The notes: a model not told the origin generated them from the sequence alone. A DNA stretch of 64,000 bases from Lepidonotus clava (GCA_936440205.1 OW387136.1:15844788-15908787); one strand, 5' to 3'. Shown: positions 12,413 to 24,118, counted from the stretch's first letter. Translations and numbers: made by a program.

Positions 12413-12746
12413 AGTTGTCCAATTCCGTGAATGCTGTGGAAGAGATTCCACATTTCATGATGAACTCATGTAGAGTGACGCAATTACCAGTTAACACATT
12501 ATTGTTGATGATTATGTCAATCTTTAATCTAAAGTTATCTTTGTAAGAACATGCCAATATATAACACCGATTAACAAGCACCTATAATAATTATCAAAAT
12601 GATTCAGCTCATATTGTAAGATGCTGAGAAAAGTAGTGATTCTTATGAAGCTATCTTACGATGGGACGATGATATGTACCCATTCAAATCTCATAGATCA
12701 ATCTCAAGTTCAATCTATGAATATTACTTAATCACCAAGCACACAC

Positions 12747-12752
12747 AATAAA
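12747..12752 (+). terminator. Poly(A) signal candidate of the receptor gene
   Basis: AATAAA lies about 335 bases after the receptor stop, and another is near 12828. The sequence between the stop and here is AT-rich with no ORF, consistent with a short 3' UTR. Confidence 0.55.
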
Positions 12753-12889
12753 AACATGAAGCATCCTAACTTGGGGCAGAAAAATGATACACAATTAGAA
12801 TAGACAAGGCCATGACTTCAAATCAATAATAAAAGAAATAATTACAAAATAGAATTGTTATTTGTCTGTATCTGGAGAGCTGCATTAAG

Positions 12890-13330
12890 TTCAGAATGCA
12901 ATTTCAATTCAGAATGATAATTATTTTGTAGTGCTTTTGATTTGGAGATCGCAATGAATTGCAAGGAAAACTTGGGGGGAAAGGGCTGTGATTGTTGAAA
13001 ACGTATGGTCCTTCCTCCTCAGACGGGCTGTAATTGTAGGGCCCATGCATATACGACAAGGTATTGGCCCTACCTATCCACCATCTACGCGACATTATTG
13101 AATTGTTGCAATCTATCTTTTACATCGAAAATCGAAATTTTGGAATATTATCAATTTCAATTCAGAATGCAATTTCAATTCAGAATGATAATTATTTTGT
13201 AGTGCTTTTGATTTGGAGATCACTTTGAATTGCAAGGAAAAAAGTGCCTTCGGCGAATAGGGCTGTAATTGTAGGGCCCATGCATATACGACAAGACCCT
13301 ACCTATCCACTATCTACGCGACATTATTGT
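12890..13330 (+). repeat. Tandem duplication, ~170-210 bp units
   Basis: Units at about 12890-13100 and 13161-13330 share an AT-rich start, a GATTTGGAGATC block, GGGCTGTAATTGTAGGGCCC and CTACGCGACATTATTG. The first unit carries about 45 extra bases. Confidence 0.85.
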
Positions 13331-13371
13331 GTGCCTAGCCCAGATTCATTTGATAACTTCTGAAACGTTGT

Positions 13372-13625
13372 GAGTACGATATGGACGTTGTGCACATGAC
13401 GTCACACCTGCCAAATTGGGATGGCCGCTATATTGGTGATCAGTTTAGATTTACCTTTAGTTACAATTCTAAAGTAGCTATATATAATATAAAGTTTTGT
13501 CTATTTCGTCAAATGACAACTCAGTGAATCATAATAAACAATTATCATCTCTAAATAGTAGATATATCTAATAGCCACATAGTTGTGGTGACCAACAAAA
13601 TCATCTGACCCTGTCTGCACAAGGT
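13372..13625. mobile_element. Dispersed MITE-like repeat, copy 1
   Basis: It shares its start (GACGTTGTGCACATGACGTCA) and end (TGACCCTGTCTGCACAAGGTCT) with a second copy at 23163-23435. Outer ends of the copies are loosely inverted (TGTGCAGA). The interior is AT-rich and diverged, with no coding. Confidence 0.5.
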
Positions 13626-13991
13626 CTAGGCCTATACGCGACCTGTGAGTAGTATATAGAAATGGACATTTATAGATGGCCGCATCGATATCTTTGCATA
13701 CAATGTATGATCCACTGTGGGCGTGATAATTTGGGGTTATATGAGCATACACGACGTTGCATATATAATTTTTAGTCGGTTTGCAACTGACGCGTGAACT
13801 TAATTGGAAGGTATCTAATTGAGTCACTCGAAGAGATATTACCACCCTGAAGTAAATTAAAGCCTAGGCCTATACTATCAGGCGATTTTCACTATTTGGC
13901 AGAAATTTATCATTTTCTTTCAAAATTTGGCAAACACACGTGTGCTACATGTCATATGAATGATTTTCTGATTCATTTTCTTATGGCATGT

Positions 13992-14526
13992 TGAACTATA
14001 AGGAGGTTAATTATCCATTTAATAATAGTGCGTGTAAGTGGTATTTAATTCTTTAGATAATAGCTAGCTCCATTCGCAGTCTCCTCCTCGTCGACTGCAG
14101 TCGTCCAATACATAATTATAGTTCCCACATCATGTAAGACGTGAACACTCGCGTGAAAGGATTTTGTTTGTTTATTATCCAATGTATAGTCATTCCGTGA
14201 CAAGAACTCGATTGACCATGATCAGTCCCAAGGTAAGAGTCCCCTCAAACACATTCAGTCGACGCTCCGCGCTCTAACACAATTTCTATGCCTCACTCCA
14301 GAACCTAGACTGCAGGTTAAAGGTCCAACCTTCACTGGATGTTACTCACACAGTGTTTACAGCTACTCTGGCTAGCTAAGAGCGGAACACATTATTATAA
14401 GGTGGTACGTCACACCGTGACTCCTCCCTCATTTCACTACTGTCAAAGTGAAACATTGGCTTACACGTGCGCTTCTAATCTCACGCTATGCTGCCCAAAC
14501 ATGGACTGGCCACCCGCGTCAGTACA
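13992..14526. mobile_element. Solo LTR (copy B, 535 bp)
   Basis: It has TG...CA ends (TGAACTATAAGG ... GTCAGTACA) and a perfect 4-bp target duplication ATGT (13988-13991 and 14527-14530). It is roughly 85% identical by eye, end to end, to the copy at 39833-40368, with no internal region on either side. It is a fossil of an LTR retrotransposon left by recombination between LTRs. Confidence 0.85.
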
Positions 14527-14530
14527 ATGT

Positions 14531-15500
14531 GACATGTACACCCAGGCATGTACATGGTATCGATAAAAGGTATTAACATTGGCTAGCTTCCAATCCTATA
14601 TGGGAGAAAAGGGATTATTTCGTTTCAACTTTTAAAATATTGGTTCGATGTTCAAGCAGTGATCGAGGGAGAAAAAGTTTGTAATTTACACCATACATAG
14701 GCCTGCTATTTCTTTTTTTCCCATAGTCCAGCTTGTCACTGCACTATGCTGAAAATACCAAAGATTCCCCCTCGATACTCAAACCTGTTTGTTCTGTATA
14801 GTCTATAGACCATATTCGCCTATTTGCCTATACTTCTTCCTGATCTTTTTAAAGTTAATTTGAGTGACCAGTTATAGTGTATATGTTTTATGACATATAT
14901 GAGTCTATTTTGATATACCGTAGGGTAAAAGGGGGTATACCGCGCATTATATTTAATTTGACATACCGGTAGGCCTAAGTTTTCTTTGTCATTCATCATT
15001 AATTGCAATAGGAATACTTGGTTTGGTCAAATTTGGTAGACTTTTTGTTGATAATAATTATTCATGGTCTTAGAGATATTTCGCGCATAGCCGTCTAATA
15101 TCGTGCATTTGGCGTGCCTTATATTGCACATTATATTTAAAATAATAATTAAAATCTCATAAAAAAATATTTGTTTTATTTATTAAGGTCCATATATACT
15201 TTACGATTTTCAATTAAAACCTTGCATATATTGCTTGATAGTCAAGACCATTATTGATGATAAAGATAAAATTGTACAAAATATCATTCTACTTTCATAG
15301 AAATATTACAAAATCTCTTTTTTATACAGTTACAATTTTGTCTTTTATACAAGTTTCTTTAGGGATGACCTACGATTTTTTCTTTTTTTTAAATCCATGT
15401 ACATGTATAACGTATTTGCGGGGGATATTTAAGTCGATCCCTTTAATCCTTTAGGTGATTACGAATGGGTGGACACCGTCACACGTGTTATTGTTTACAT
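14531..15500. other. Non-coding stretch
   Basis: AT-rich, with no gene, clear repeat or RNA gene visible. Confidence 0.5.
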
Positions 15501-15514
15501 TTATTTCCCGGAAA

Positions 15515-15709
15515 AAATATGACGTCACGGGTTTCTGTGTTTCTTCACACGGTATCCCTGGTAACGTTATGGGTTGTCATGGTTACCGTTGACATCTCGT
15601 CCTCAGTCGTCGACACGCTTTGACAAGAAGTGAATCCGGCAAGAACAAAAACGCAGTTTTCAACAAGAAAAAAGTGGTTCAACCATATAGGAGCGCCTGT
15701 TAACGAGTG
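15515..15709 (+). promoter_or_regulatory. Putative upstream promoter and first exon (1a) of the disordered-protein gene
   Basis: A CRE-like ATGACGTCAC near 15520 and a palindrome-like X-box (GTTGTCATGGTTACC, about 15573) precede a stretch ending in a good donor, GAGTG/GTAAGT, at 15709-15710. This looks like a promoter with an untranslated first exon spliced to the coding exon at 18081. The exon start was not determined. Inference only. Confidence 0.4.
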
Positions 15710-16051
15710 GTAAGTCTTATATCGCTTTTTAATGCCAATTGACATGCTTTGATATCTATTTTGAAGCCGTTGTTTTGTTATTATTGCATGATTACAACAA
15801 TGTTGCCAACAATGTTGTCATTGCCGGTGGCGTTCTTACATTGCGCTGCGACCAAATTTACTCTGATCTTCTGCTGCAATTACCTTAATCAATATCAGAA
15901 GTCAGGGTTAACGTTATTTTCCATGGAGGTTACAAATTTGGTCGGAATGTCCACGTGCAAATGACCTTTTCCTTGTCCGAGTAAACATGGCGTTTTCTCG
16001 TCTCATTTTCATGACGTAATTTTCCTAATTCACGACGCAAATTTAATCTTG

Positions 16052-16165
16052 GTCACGTGACCCTTCTCGGATCTTTGGTCACGTGACCAGAGATCCAAAA
16101 AGGGTCACGTGACCAGAGATCCAAAAAGGGTCACGTGACCAGAGATCCAAAAAGGGTCACGTGAC
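16052..16165. promoter_or_regulatory. Array of five E-box palindromes GTCACGTGAC at exact 26-bp spacing
   Basis: GTCACGTGAC occurs at 16052, 16078, 16104, 16130 and 16156. Three spacers read CAGAGATCCAAAAAGG; the first is a diverged copy in inverted orientation. The decamer is the optimal site for bHLH-Zip factors (USF, MITF/TFE 'CLEAR' type). It sits just upstream of a probable first exon ending at 16301. Confidence 0.85.
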
Positions 16166-16199
16166 TTGTTGCCGGGTAACAGTTTCGCCGCCGCCTTTG

Positions 16200-16301
16200 G
16201 TCAGTGAGCAGACACTCTCGTCTCAGCATCTCTCCAAGAATTGTCTATTTTACTGAGTCGTTGACGAAGGTACCGCTTCGGAAATTGTCTGACAGTTTAC
16301 A
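16200..16301 (+). other. Putative untranslated first exon (1b) of the disordered-protein gene
   Basis: A GC-rich 5' segment follows the E-box array and ends in the donor TTTACA/GTGAGT at 16301-16302. No ATG-initiated ORF of note lies in it. The next acceptor with a coding exon is at 18080. The start coordinate is approximate. Confidence 0.4.
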
Positions 16302-16494
16302 GTGAGTATTATACACAATACAGACAGTTTGCAGTTGAGCGTTCACGTCGTTATGGTGTTGAAATTGATTTATAAGGTTGCTTGGGTGAAGTCATCATGA
16401 TTCTGCGTTGACATGATGAAGTTGACATTGACATTGTCCATCCCAGTCCCCCCACTCCTTGTGTGAAAGGATACGCATCATAGTTCTAAAAAAC

Positions 16495-16720
16495 GCGAAG
16501 AAAGGGTCTATTTTAAGAAACTTCCCATGTCCTTGTTTCTGGAAAAAAGGGTACTTTTTTCACCTAAATGTCAGTGATATGGAAAAAAGGGTTGTTTTTT
16601 CCTTGAAAGTTTGTAATTTCAAGAATAAAGGGTAATTTTTAGCCACAAAAAGTCAGCGTTTTGCAAAAAAAGGGTCCTTTTTCTTACATTAAAAGTCAGT
16701 GGAAAGGGGGTATTTTCTAT
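16495..16720. repeat. Diverged tandem repeat, ~50-55 bp unit
   Basis: About five units share a GGAAAAAAGGGT(A/T/C)TTTTT core followed by a spacer containing GTCAGTG or similar. It lies in the presumed first intron of the disordered-protein gene. Confidence 0.6.
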
Positions 16721-17169
16721 TCTGAAGAACGATGATATGTCCTACTTTTATCTCTGAGTGGACGGACTGGGTTGTCCATCCACGCAGTCTCTCAGACTCT
16801 GTCTGGAAGAGGGGGCCCATGCATGTTCCATGTCGAATTAAGAAGCACATTTGTTTGTTAACGTTATGTAGATCTAGGCTACAGTCGTCAGTAGAGTCTA
16901 GAGATGATCATGCATTGGCGGATCATATTGTAGTAAGGGGCCCGGCCCGGGGGGGGGGGGGGGGGCGTCAGACATAATAGATTTAACTAAGTTACATCGG
17001 AGGGGGGAGGGCCCATCCGCCCCTCATTCTCAATCTCAACATAGTTAAGAAATATTCAAATGACTAAAAGATGTTTTGAATCACATGTATCCAGCGCATA
17101 ATGTACGTGTCTATAGTCTATACCGGTAGATTTATCCCGTGACTGTTTATCTTATTATCGTATCATAAT

Positions 17170-17445
17170 GGGTCTGGACCACTAAATTCGACACGGCGAC
17201 ATGGGCACATCTGACATGGGGCCTTAACAACATGACATTGGGCTCTAAAATCATAGTGACATGCGACATAGCCTTTACTGACATGCGACAGGGCTTATTC
17301 TTAAATTTGACACTGCGATAGCGCCGTTTCTTATCTCCGACATGCGACATCGGCACCCCCCCCCCCCTCCCCCATCAAGTGTCCCATCAATGGCATCATA
17401 TCCAATAACTTAGATTCCAATGGTAATTCCAATTTCCACTTGAAT
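17170..17445 (+). repeat. GACA-type repeat element, copy 1
   Basis: It starts GGGTCTGGACCACTAAATTCGACACGGCGACAT, runs through reiterations of a ~25-bp motif (TTAAATTCGACATGCGACATGG and variants), and ends in a C-rich run. It is directly followed by copy 2. Confidence 0.8.
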
Positions 17446-17660
17446 GGGTCTGGACCACTAAATTCGACACGGCAACATGCGCATTTCTTAAAATCGACAT
17501 GCGACATGCGGCCTTAACGACATGACATTTGGTTCTAACTGTTATATCATAGTGACATGCGACATAGCCTTTAGTGACATGTGACAGGGCTTATTCTTAA
17601 ATTCGACACGGCGACATAGCCAATTCTTAAATTCGACATGCGACATTAGGACCCCCCCAT
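17446..17660 (+). repeat. GACA-type repeat element, copy 2
   Basis: Same start and internal order as the copy at 17170, ending in a C run at about 17655. Together the two form a 276-bp tandem duplication. Confidence 0.8.
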
Positions 17661-17864
17661 CCAGGGCCCCACTTGAGGCCACTTGATTTATTATAAATTC
17701 AAGACATATTGTAGGCCTACATAGATTATCTAACTGCTAAACATAATCTGTGATAGAATTTAAAACAATATGTATGCGCTTTAATTAAGAAAAGTAGCGA
17801 ATGTGGGATGTAAGTAGTATAATGAAAGTGGGCAATATTTCAGGCAAACCGCCCCGCCCGCCCC

Positions 17865-18035
17865 CTATTGGCTATGTCGCCTGTCGATTTTGAGAATTAG
17901 CTATATATATGTCGCCGTGTCGAATTTAAGAATGGGCTCTGTCCCGGGGCTCTGTCGCATGTCCCTATTAACAGTTAGCCCAAAATTTGGCAAAAACGGC
18001 CGTGTCGCCGTGTCGAATTTAGGGGTCTATAGCCT
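17865..18035 (-). repeat. GACA-type repeat element, inverted copy 3
   Basis: It reads on the minus strand from about 18030 (GGGGTCTATAG context) with repeated TGTCGCCGTGTCGAATTT on the plus strand. It lies 45 bases before the first coding exon at 18081. Confidence 0.75.
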
Positions 18036-18093
18036 ACCATCATTATCCCATTATTTTTAGATTACATTTATTTGTTTCAGAAAAACCGCAGAC

Positions 18094-21000
18094 ATGGCTT
18101 CCAACCAAAACAATCGCGATGAGATCGACCTGCCCGTGCCCTACGCCCCAAGCGCCCCCCGGGCCCGGGCTGCCCCCCGCAGCTCCCTGCTGGACCAGGT
18201 CGTCCCCATCTATGACCCCAACAGGAGGGTCACCCCTGAGGGCCCCGCCGCACAGGTAACCCATACACTCTACTCTGGGTCAATACTAGTCAGGAAAAGA
18301 TTGTAGTTTTCCTCTCATTTACTTATACGTTTTTCTTTGTGTGTTGCACCTTGTGTTTGGCTTCACTAAAAGTGCACTAGAATACAAGCTTTACATTTTA
18401 TGGTTACACCCAAACCCAAGATTCCACATATATACAAAACAAGTATTTTGCCTGAAACTCCTTACCCTCTTATCAACGACGTGTGAATAGTGTTTAACCT
18501 CTACTTGTTGTGTTTCATGTTTCTTTGAATAACCAATTGTAAGACTAAGGTTTAAGTTAGTGTTGTAAAATTTAGGTTAGTGTTGTAAATTTTTAGTTGG
18601 TGTTGTGAATATTAAGTTGGTGTTGTGAATTTTAAGTTGGTGTTGTGAATTTTAAGTTGGTGTTGTGAGTTTCAAGTTGGTGTTGTGAGTTTTAAGTTGG
18701 TGTTGTTTCCACCTCTCAGCGCCCCCTCTCCCCGCTGTACGCTGAAGCGACTGCTGCTCACGTCAGGTGAGAACCCGATGCCCCAAAAACTAATTAAATT
18801 TACAAAAAAGATGAAATGATTAAAAAACAGACTCTGAGATAATCTCAGCAATGCAGATATTTAAGAGATATGACATATTAAAATGTATCCAACAAATTAT
18901 GTTGGTATTGTTTGAAAAAGGTCTACTATATCAAAACATTGAAACATATTTATCTGTAGTACTCGTAGAGGAGCAAATAATATTGTGAATAAGCATTTTG
19001 TGAATAAGCAAATTATATAAAATGTCAGTGACAGTACTATGAGACATTTGCCTAAAAACCCGATCGGATGATATGTTAATTGCTTATATATTTCATGATT
19101 GCAGCTCGTGTGACAGCAATGACAGCGTTGAATCCATTGTCTTTGACAATGAGCCTTATGTGTGAGCAAAAACCTTTCATTCTCTACCATAATAACAATT
19201 GCTAATTACCGATCTAGGCAAAGAGGCCAAGTTTTTGAGGCAGAATCAGTTATGTTTCTTGGTTGGCAGTTGTGGATCAACTAAAGAATGACAATATTTA
19301 TCTTTTTAGGGCAAGCTGGAAGGTCAAAGCTTCCACCAACAGCATGGCCTTAAATGAGTAAGTAACCTTTGATTGTTGAATTATGATGATTTCTATTTCC
19401 CATGACTCTTTTAGGTCAATGTTACAACTTTAAGCAAGATAATTTATCAATGATAAACTTAAATTTCATTTATTACATTTCAGGCAGAGTACATCGTCAA
19501 GGGCTGTGGACATGCAGCGCCCGCGGAGTGTCATGTTGAGTGATCCGTTTGAGCGCAATATTGTGCAGAGGATCAGTGACCCCGCACTGAACAGCGCACG
19601 TTCCAGCGCACAGTCCAGCGCACAGTCCAGCGAGCGATATGGACCAAGCTGTCGCCCCAAGATTAAAGAGAACACCTTCATGTGTGATGCACCATTTGAT
19701 AATGCGTAAGTGTTAACGATTTCTGAAAGGCATATTGAGTGCTAGAAGTAGGTTACATTGATCATGATTCAATTAAGCACGATTTTTAAGAATTCGAATT
19801 TAGATGGAGACAACAAGAGTAACAGGATATGATGTCTTACATCACTCAGAGAATATGTATGATGAGACCATTATGAATTTAGTTGAATTTGAGAACAACG
19901 AGGCTATCTTTGTTGATGAATAACCTTTATTATAAATCAGATCCAGAGTATCACATGCATTTGCCGTTCAGCTGGGATCAATATACGAGGTTTATCTAGG
20001 GAATATATGTAATTACATCATGCTGCCAATTATTAAGAAATTAATAATAATGGAATGAAATACTCTAACTTTTCGACCACCTTTGAATGTGTAGATAAAT
20101 TTCAAAGTCTACACCAAGCCGTCGTTGAGTTGGATGTTTCCTGATATTACCTATTTCTAGTGCCCCGGCTCCTACCTCCTCCACCCCAGGCCAGCGGGCC
20201 AGCTTCGTGGGTGCAGATGTGGTGGGGCGTCAACTCATGGGGGAACGCACACCAGCCACTTCATCCCCGACTGTCGCCACCCCAGCCAAGACCCCCGCCG
20301 TCGTGGGTTCAGATGTTGCGCAGTATCGCCTTACAGAGGAGAAAGTTACCACTGCTTCAGCCCCTGCCGTGGCCGCTTCAGCCATGCCAACCACCGCCAG
20401 TTTTTCCAAAGTTCATCGCATACTGATGGAGGAAATGAAAGAAAACCCTTCCATCAAATCTCCCAAGAAAGACTTGAAGGCAGCTTGGTGAGTGTCTATG
20501 AATTGAATGTGAAGAAGAACACTTAATCCTAACTATATGTGCTCATCTTTCTAAATTCATTAACATTTCAATGTAAATATCTTAAATCCGTCAGTCTCCT
20601 GACACGCCAGCACACTGCAGGTAGTAGGTGTCAAAATATATTTTCTTTTGATCAGATTTCATCCCTCCAATACAACATATCAATTACCTTCGATAGGGTT
20701 ATGTGAAGCATCAACATTTTCAAGACCGGCATTGAATGTGTAATCAGCAATGTAAAGACAGTATGGTGGACATATGTGACTGAAAACATGATTTATTTTT
20801 GAGACCAGTAATTTCTGACTTTCCGGCAAATTACTTTCAGGGAAAAGAGTGCTACTCCGACCTCAGTGGAGAGCGGTGCCTCCCTGGTCCAGCGTACCGA
20901 GGCTAAGAGTGTTGTGCGTACCGAGGCTAAGAATGTTGTGAGCGTGGTGAGCCACCCATTTGGGGTGCCAGACGAAGAGGAAGCAATTCCTATTGTCATG

Positions 21001-21642
21001 AAGCAAGAGTCGCCTAAAGACAAGTGAGTGTCAAATCGTTGGGAAATTTTCAACTTACTTAACTTAGTTCTTGAATTAACTTGCATGCATGCAAGGTAAA
21101 CTGAAAATACTTTGTGAGGGAAAAACGTTATTAACAGGAATTATCTTTTGGAATAAATTATTTTTTAAAAAGAAACTTACCTACATAGCTGATGAAGGTA
21201 GCTCAAAGTTTCGTTTATTGCACAAATGGTTAACAAAGTAGATTTAGATCTGAGTCACCGTAAACCTGGATTTTAAGCCTTCTTCCGCCTTGCATTCATA
21301 ATTTACAAATATTTTTACACTAATACGTATATCTATATAATTCTTTGCAGAGCTATCCCTAAGCCTGCTGTTGTCAAGACCTCAGTGGGACCCCTGGTCG
21401 AGGATAAGGATCTGGGGACAGACAAATCAGAGGAGGACTCTGTGGAAGTCATCTCCAACACCTCATCTGAGGACTCCCTTGAGATTCCCACCCTTCCCAC
21501 CAAGGTGTACAAGTATACAACTGAGGGCAAACACAAGAAACCCAAGACTGGCGGCTTCTTTAAGCGCATCCGCCGCCATATCTCAGGCTTCTTTCGGAAG
21601 CACTGCGGGGCCATGAACAAAGTTGACATTCTTGAAGAGTAA
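18094..21642 (+). CDS. Disordered protein of unknown function, 8 coding exons, 445 aa
   Basis: Coding exons 18094-18255, 18720-18766, 19105-19161, 19310-19357, 19484-19705, 20161-20487, 20841-21023 and 21351-21642 join with GT/AG sites into 446 codons. The ATG follows an acceptor at 18080. The protein is rich in Ala, Ser, Pro and Thr, with short repeats (SARSSAQSSAQSS; RTEAKSVVRTEAKNVV) and acidic Ser-rich stretches. It ends in a basic amphipathic segment, GFFKRIRRHISGFFRKH, that could bind membrane or a partner. From the second coding exon on, all introns are phase 2 and internal exons are multiples of three, so exon skipping would keep the frame. No family is recognised. Upstream lie two possible first exons and an E-box array. 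Confidence 0.72.
18552..18712 (+). repeat. Eight-unit GU-rich tandem repeat next to an acceptor
   Basis: The ~20-bp unit GTTGGTGTTGTGAATTTTAA is repeated about eight times and runs to within a few bases of the acceptor at 18718-18719 of a 47-nt exon. In RNA it gives a long series of UGUUGU words. Confidence 0.9.
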
Positions 21643-22206
21643 ATGGGAAAATTCTGGGATGTTTTTGGGGAAACTATTCAAAATTATTGGGGATGAGTTT
21701 CCTTAAAATGAAGTGGTTGGGGACAATATTGGTGAATCTTATTCACAGATGAATATTTACAACTACTTTAGAGGTGTTGGGCAGATTGATTTTGCATGGG
21801 GGTTGGGAAAGTGAAGTATATTGAGAAGGTGTATTCTTTGAGTATTTTGAGAAGCCTTACTCCTTTAAAGGTTTTAAAAGAGCTTATCTGTGATAACATT
21901 GTGATATCTATTTCCGATAATGCTTTTTTTTGAATTACAAAGAAATAAGTTCTATATGCTGGAGGGCTTCCGTGGGTACAATGAGGAATGTCAAATATAC
22001 TTCGAACTTGCGATGGGCTGTTTTCGATAGGGGTGGGAAGGCTTTTCAATTGTTACATTGAAGAGGCTGATTTCAGACAGAATGAATGAACGTATTAAAA
22101 AAATATCAGTCCAAATGAATAGAACTGGTCTTGAGCGTGTTGCCAAGACTGAACACATCAGGAAAGTGATGTTAAGTTGGTCGTATATATCAAAATGCAA
22201 AAAGTT

Positions 22207-22435
22207 GATAGAATGGGTGGGCTGTTTGTGGAGGTTATTGTAAAAGGGGTTTAGTTTATATTTGATAGAATGGGTGCGCTATTCCAAGAGGGTATTGCAA
22301 AAGGGGTTTATTTTGTATTTGATGGAATGGTTGGGCTAGTCGAGAAGGGTATTGGTAAAGGGGTTCAGTTCATATTTGATAGGATGGGCAGGCCTATTCT
22401 AGATGGGTATTGTTAAAGGGGTTTACTCTAAAAAA
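22207..22435 (+). repeat. Tandem repeat in 3' UTR, 57-bp unit x4
   Basis: Units begin GATAGAATGGG at 22207, 22264, 22321 and 22378, each ending with AAAGGGGTTTA. A fifth unit lies at about 22620. Confidence 0.85.
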
Positions 22436-22830
22436 AATAAAATAATAAATTTAGTATAAAAATGATAAAAATGAAAAATAGAAAAAAAAGTTTCAGGTTA
22501 TGAAGATATTGGGAGCTGTTCAAATGTATCTACCATCTACCCGAACAGCATTACATAATTTGTTGTGTTAAAGTGTTCATTCATTTGAGAAGGGTGTGTG
22601 AATGGGTTTAGTTTCTATTTGATAGAATGGGCGGGCTATTCGAGATGGGTATAGCAAAAGGGGTTTACTTTAAAAAAATAAAATGATAACAAATTTAGTT
22701 TGAAAAAAAAAAAAAAAATTGAATATAAAAAAAATATTCACGTTATGAAGATATTGGGAGCTGTTCAAATGTAACTACCATCTTCTCGAACAGCATTACA
22801 TAATTCATTGTGTTATATTGTTCAAATGTT
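22378..22830 (+). repeat. Larger tandem duplication, ~240 bp
   Basis: The block consisting of the 57-bp unit, an A-rich tract and TATGAAGATATTGGGAGCTG...GAACAGCATTACATAAT occurs at about 22378-22590 and again at 22620-22830. It is probably part of the 3' UTR of the disordered-protein gene. Confidence 0.8.
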
Positions 22831-23002
22831 CAATAGTATAATGTACATATATATGTATTTGCTAAAACCCGCCATAATAGTTTTTTATTTCACGAAACTA
22901 TTTTAATTACACCTCAACTATTAAGTTGACAGTGCAGCTAATCATGTTTCAATTTTCTATATCTCTGGCTCTGAGTCCAATCATGTAATAGTGCAGTTAT
23001 TG

Positions 23003-23021
23003 AATAAAATTATAAAATAAA
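23003..23021 (+). terminator. Poly(A) signals of the disordered-protein gene
   Basis: AATAAA at 23003 and again at 23016, followed by a T/G-rich stretch. This implies a 3' UTR of about 1.4 kb after the stop at 21642. Confidence 0.55.
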
Positions 23022-23162
23022 ATGGTTTTGTTTCTTCTTATTGGCCGTCAATAAAAGGAAGTAACCCTAAGCCCAACTTCTGTTGGCATGTGAATACCTC
23101 AGGGCAAACAAGGAACGAATGAAATGGGAAAAAACGTGCATTTATACTCAAATTACTACTAT

Positions 23163-23435
23163 GAGACGTTGTGCAGATGACGTCATGACTGTCAGAAAGG
23201 GTGTGGCCGTCATATTGGTAATCATTTGAAAATGATTTCTCAAAATATTGAAATATTTAGAACAAATCTGCCTGCTGATTTTTTTTTTATTTAATCATAC
23301 TAAGCCCATATAAGCAAGTTTTATCATTTATAGTTGATAAATAATTATTTATCTATTGGCCACGTGGATGTGATAAGCACATGGTTATCACTAAAATGTG
23401 GTCACGTGACCCTGTCTGCACATGGTCTGCAAGAC
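23163..23435. mobile_element. Dispersed MITE-like repeat, copy 2
   Basis: It matches 13372-13625 at both ends (GACGTTGTGCAGATGACGTCA ... TGACCCTGTCTGCACATGGTCT) and in the middle (ATAAATAATTAT...GGCCAC). It is non-coding. Confidence 0.5.
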
Positions 23436-24118
23436 GCAGTAGTAAAACGGTGAAATTTAGACAAGAGTTTAAAAATTTGACATGGAAACAAAATAGCTGT
23501 TACAACAGAGGTGCTAAGTGATAAAGCATCATTCAAAAATGCTTTAGTACATAAACTGTAAGTGAGATTATACAGGATTATTATCTTATTCATTCGTTTC
23601 TTTCATTTCATGTATCACCGAATTGCCAAGGAAGAACTTGTGTATGCAAGATTGGTGAAAATAAATTTAAAAAGAATTGATTGAATCTACATTCATATAA
23701 TCTTTTCCCAAACTCAGCAGAAAAGAAATTTTGAGTTCGGATGTTTAAAAGCAACTTTTCAGTTAAGATAACTTTCAGTATTTGAGCTGAATAATTTCTT
23801 TTTATATAGTACACAAAAGACCCATCGCTAATGGCAGATCTGCGCGATGTTTCATTGAATAAAGTCAAACCTATTTTTATGAAATATTATATGTATAATT
23901 TGCATTTTTTAAGGCGATTTATGAAATAAGAAGATTTTTTCTTTCTTTTTTTGTTAGTCGCCTTGTTCTTCTTTTCGTTCAAAAAGCCTAGCTGTGACAT
24001 TTTAGAACATTTGCAGTTGGTGCCATCGTGCCACTTTCAATATCCCTCAAATGCTTGCTTAAGACTGCTGGACTCTTTTTTTTAAAATTTATCTTTCAAC
24101 ATGAAATCAAGCTTCACT
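23436..24118. other. Non-coding stretch
   Basis: AT-rich. No gene, RNA gene or repeat is supported. Confidence 0.5.
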
